Source of the DNA: JBHHZI01 sp046757965
GTDB taxonomy: Bacteria; Acidobacteriota; Polarisedimenticolia; SMYD01
Assembly: GCA_046757965.1 (NCBI GenBank)
Contig: JBHHZI010000037.1
Coordinates: 1-23,613, forward strand
Direction of reading: 5' to 3'
Length of the DNA stretch: 23,613 bases
The notes beneath the pieces are model-generated. The model worked only from the letters and a program-made list of their open reading frames with translations. It was not told where the DNA came from and did no database searches. The position numbers and the translations under genes were made by a program. Every line of letters starts with the position of its first letter. Within the stretch, counting starts at the first letter, position 1. Positions 21,761-23,613 of the stretch are shown here, one piece after another.

Positions 21761-23613
21761 TCGTCAGCACGGGGGGGGGGAGTCGTGTCCAGCCGGCGGC
21801 GGCCGGCGGCGGCCCCCGCCGGCGTGCTGCTGACCACCCTGTTGCTGTTCGGCCTGCAGGGGTTCTCCATGGGCCCCGCCCCGACCACCCTGTTCGTCGA
21901 CGCGACGGTCTGCCCGACCCCTGGCTCCGGCACCGCCGCGGATCCGTTCTGCACCATCCAGGACGCCATCTGTGCCTCGGCTGCCGGCGACACCGTCAGC
22001 GTCGCGCCGGGCACCTATCCGGAGGCCATCCGCATGCGCCCCGGCGTCAGCGTCCTCTCCCAGGGAGGTCCTGCCGTCACCACCATCGATGCCACCGGTC
22101 AACCCTGCTCCGACAACGACTTCTGCACCAAGAGGGTGGGCAACCAGTGCAGCGTCGTCACCTTTGCCTCCGGACACACTCCCTCCACCGTCCTGGACGG
22201 CTTCACCCTCACCGGAGGCGCCGGGCTCATCCAGACCGCCCACGTGGCCGGCGGCGGCATCTTCGTCTTCAGCTCGCCGACCATCACCAACAACGTCATC
22301 TCCGGCAACATCCTGGCCGGGCCCCGTGACGACTTTCTCGGCAGCGGCATCTACGTCGCCGTCGGCAACCCGGTCATCTCCGGCAATGTCATCTCCGGCA
22401 ACACCGCCGTGCCGCCTGCCGGAACCTCCACCGCCGTCACCTTCGCCTATGGCGGCGGGATCTGGGTCAGTTCCTTCGCCTCCGCCACCATCACCGACAA
22501 CGTCATCTCCGGCAACACAGCCGGCGATGCGACCGTGGCGTATTCCATCGGCGCCGGCGGCGGCATCGTGGTCTTCCCCGGCGACAGCGCCAGCGTCAGC
22601 AACACCCTCATCGACCGCAATGTCATCGACGGCAACTCAACCGACTCCTTCGGCGGCGGCATCTCCCTCCTCAGCCCCCCGGGGAGTGATACGAACACCA
22701 TGGTCACCAACAATGTCATCTCCGGCAACTCCGCCCGCAACGGCGGTGGCGTCTACACCTACCTGAACAAATCCAGCACCGTCAACAACACGCTCACCGA
22801 CAACCTCGCCAGCCTGGGTTCGGGTCTGTACAGCGGGGTCGGCGACCCCACCCTGCCGGTGACCATCACCAACAACATCATCGAGTCCAACCGCCTGAAC
22901 CTGTTCGGCACCGGTGGTGGAATCTACACACTCGACCTGAGCAATCAGTTCGATCCGACCATCGAGGCCAACGACCTGTTCGGCAACGACAAGAACCAGA
23001 TCGACGGCGACCGGACCGATGGCACGACCATCGGCGTGGGGGGCAACTTCTCCGCCGACCCGCTGTTCATCGACCGCCTCACCGCCAACTACCACCTCGA
23101 CCCGAACTCTCCGGCCATCGACACGGGCCTCGCCTCGGTGGCTCCCCCGGTGGACAAGGACAACCTGCCGCGTGGCTTCGACGGCGACGGCGTCCCCGAC
23201 AGTCCGCAGGTGGGGGACATCGACGTGGGCGCGTTCGAGTTCTCCGGCAGCGGCTGCGTCCCCTCTCTCGAGGTCTGTGACGGCATCGACAACAACTGCG
23301 ACGGGCTCATCGACGAGGGATTTGCGGACACCGACGGCGACGGCACCGCCGACTGCGTCGACCCCGATGATGACAACGACGGGGTCGCCGATGCCGCCGA
23401 TGTCAACCCGCTCGATCCCGGCTTCTGCGAGGACACCGACGGCGACACCTGTGACGATTGTTTCATTGGCGTCGACGGGTTCGGCCCCCTGGCCGATAAC
23501 ACACCCGCCAATGACGGCGCAGACGCGGATGGCGACGGCCTCTGCGATGCCGGCGACCCCGATGACGACAACGACGGCATCCTCGATGGCGCCGACACCG
23601 ACCCCCTCGACCC
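21749..23613 (+). CDS. Secreted parallel beta-helix protein with MopE-like and TSP3-like repeats, 3' end beyond window
   Basis: The frame is open from GTG 21749 to the window edge (621 codons). A long basic head with R-R-R precedes a hydrophobic signal core (A-G-V-L-L-T-T-L-L-L-F-G-L), with cleavage expected around residue 40-45. Residues about 60-440 form a right-handed beta-helix, with recurring I-T-N-N-V-I-S-G-N turns as in PbH1 repeats. C510-D-G-I-D-N-N-C-D-G matches the putative metal-binding motif of MopE-like proteins. It is followed by D-x-D-x-D-G TSP3/EF-like calcium repeats to the edge. Such proteins are usually surface or secreted; whether it is an enzyme or structural is unknown. 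GTG 21785 or ATG 21869 are alternative starts. A run of ten Gs lies at 21771-21780 near the 5' end. Confidence 0.88.
   Translation, partial: MRVHSSARGGGVVSSRRRPAAAPAGVLLTTLLLFGLQGFSMGPAPTTLFVDATVCPTPGSGTAADPFCTIQDAICASAAGDTVSVAPGTYPEAIRMRPGVSVLSQGGPAVTTIDATGQPCSDNDFCTKRVGNQCSVVTFASGHTPSTVLDGFTLTGGAGLIQTAHVAGGGIFVFSSPTITNNVISGNILAGPRDDFLGSGIYVAVGNPVISGNVISGNTAVPPAGTSTAVTFAYGGGIWVSSFASATITDNVISGNTAGDATVAYSIGAGGGIVVFPGDSASVSNTLIDRNVIDGNSTDSFGGGISLLSPPGSDTNTMVTNNVISGNSARNGGGVYTYLNKSSTVNNTLTDNLASLGSGLYSGVGDPTLPVTITNNIIESNRLNLFGTGGGIYTLDLSNQFDPTIEANDLFGNDKNQIDGDRTDGTTIGVGGNFSADPLFIDRLTANYHLDPNSPAIDTGLASVAPPVDKDNLPRGFDGDGVPDSPQVGDIDVGAFEFSGSGCVPSLEVCDGIDNNCDGLIDEGFADTDGDGTADCVDPDDDNDGVADAADVNPLDPGFCEDTDGDTCDDCFIGVDGFGPLADNTPANDGADADGDGLCDAGDPDDDNDGILDGADTDPLD
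21771..21780 (+). repeat. Homopolymer run of ten G
   Basis: Ten uninterrupted Gs lie at codons 8-11 of the beta-helix gene. With ten Gs the GTG 21749 frame continues into the signal peptide; a gain or loss of one base would shift it. It is the longest homopolymer I noticed in the window. Confidence 0.9.
22280..22890 (+). repeat. Imperfect coding repeats of the beta-helix
   Basis: Copies of a unit close to ACC-ATC-ACC-AAC-AAC-GTC, followed by ATC-TCC-GGC-AAC, occur at about 22280, 22371 (doubled), 22487, 22703 and 22861. Spacing is irregular (roughly 90-220 bases). They encode the N-N-V-I-S-G-N turns and are similar enough in DNA to permit recombination between copies. Confidence 0.7.

Noticed and set aside
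21764..22243. Minus-strand frames opposite the start of the beta-helix gene
   Set aside because: They are antisense to a gene with a signal peptide and conserved repeats, and have no start signals.
22280..22890. Possible CRISPR-like spaced repeats
   Set aside because: The repeats are imperfect, irregularly spaced and in frame, encoding beta-helix turns.

Overview
The window is GC-rich bacterial chromosome with densely packed genes. It most resembles a Gram-negative, non-sporulating bacterium of the Acidobacteriota or a related lineage (inference). The grounds are a SpoIID/LytB protein carrying a SPOR domain, the miaA-hfq pair, secreted proteins with thrombospondin type-3 (TSP3) and MopE-like Ca-binding motifs, and a C-terminal domain in the first protein of a style I associate with Acidobacteriota metagenome proteins. 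No 16S rRNA or other taxonomic marker is present. I see no IS element, tRNA, rRNA or CRISPR array.

Layout. Positions 1-15014 are a long run of minus-strand genes. Read in transcription order (right to left) they are purM, purN, radC, tyrS, thrC, folB, a SPOR-SpoIID protein, a newly noticed 32-codon membrane ORF, miaA, hfq, an LPP20-like membrane-anchored protein, pgsA, mutS2 and a secreted TSP3-repeat protein that runs off the left edge. Many junctions are 4-base stop/start overlaps (ATGA or GTGA), so much of this is probably one or two translationally coupled operons. A likely internal promoter precedes the small ORF and miaA.

From 15253 to 20921 four plus-strand genes form a surface-glycan module. 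They encode an ArnT/PMT-type membrane glycosyltransferase, a DPM1-like GT2 that could charge the polyprenyl carrier, an O-antigen ligase/polymerase-type membrane protein and a membrane-anchored TPR protein. A hairpin terminator at 20987-21026 separates them from a convergent small secreted protein with ten cysteines in mirror-symmetric spacing.

The right end (21749 to the edge) is a large secreted parallel beta-helix protein with MopE-like and TSP3-like C-terminal repeats. Its 5' coding region contains an uninterrupted run of ten Gs between a well-placed ribosome binding site/GTG start and the signal peptide, a candidate phase-variation switch.

The points most worth following up are the G10 tract, the mirror-symmetric CX3C protein, the small membrane ORF coupled to miaA, and the mixed composition of the purM-spoIID operon.
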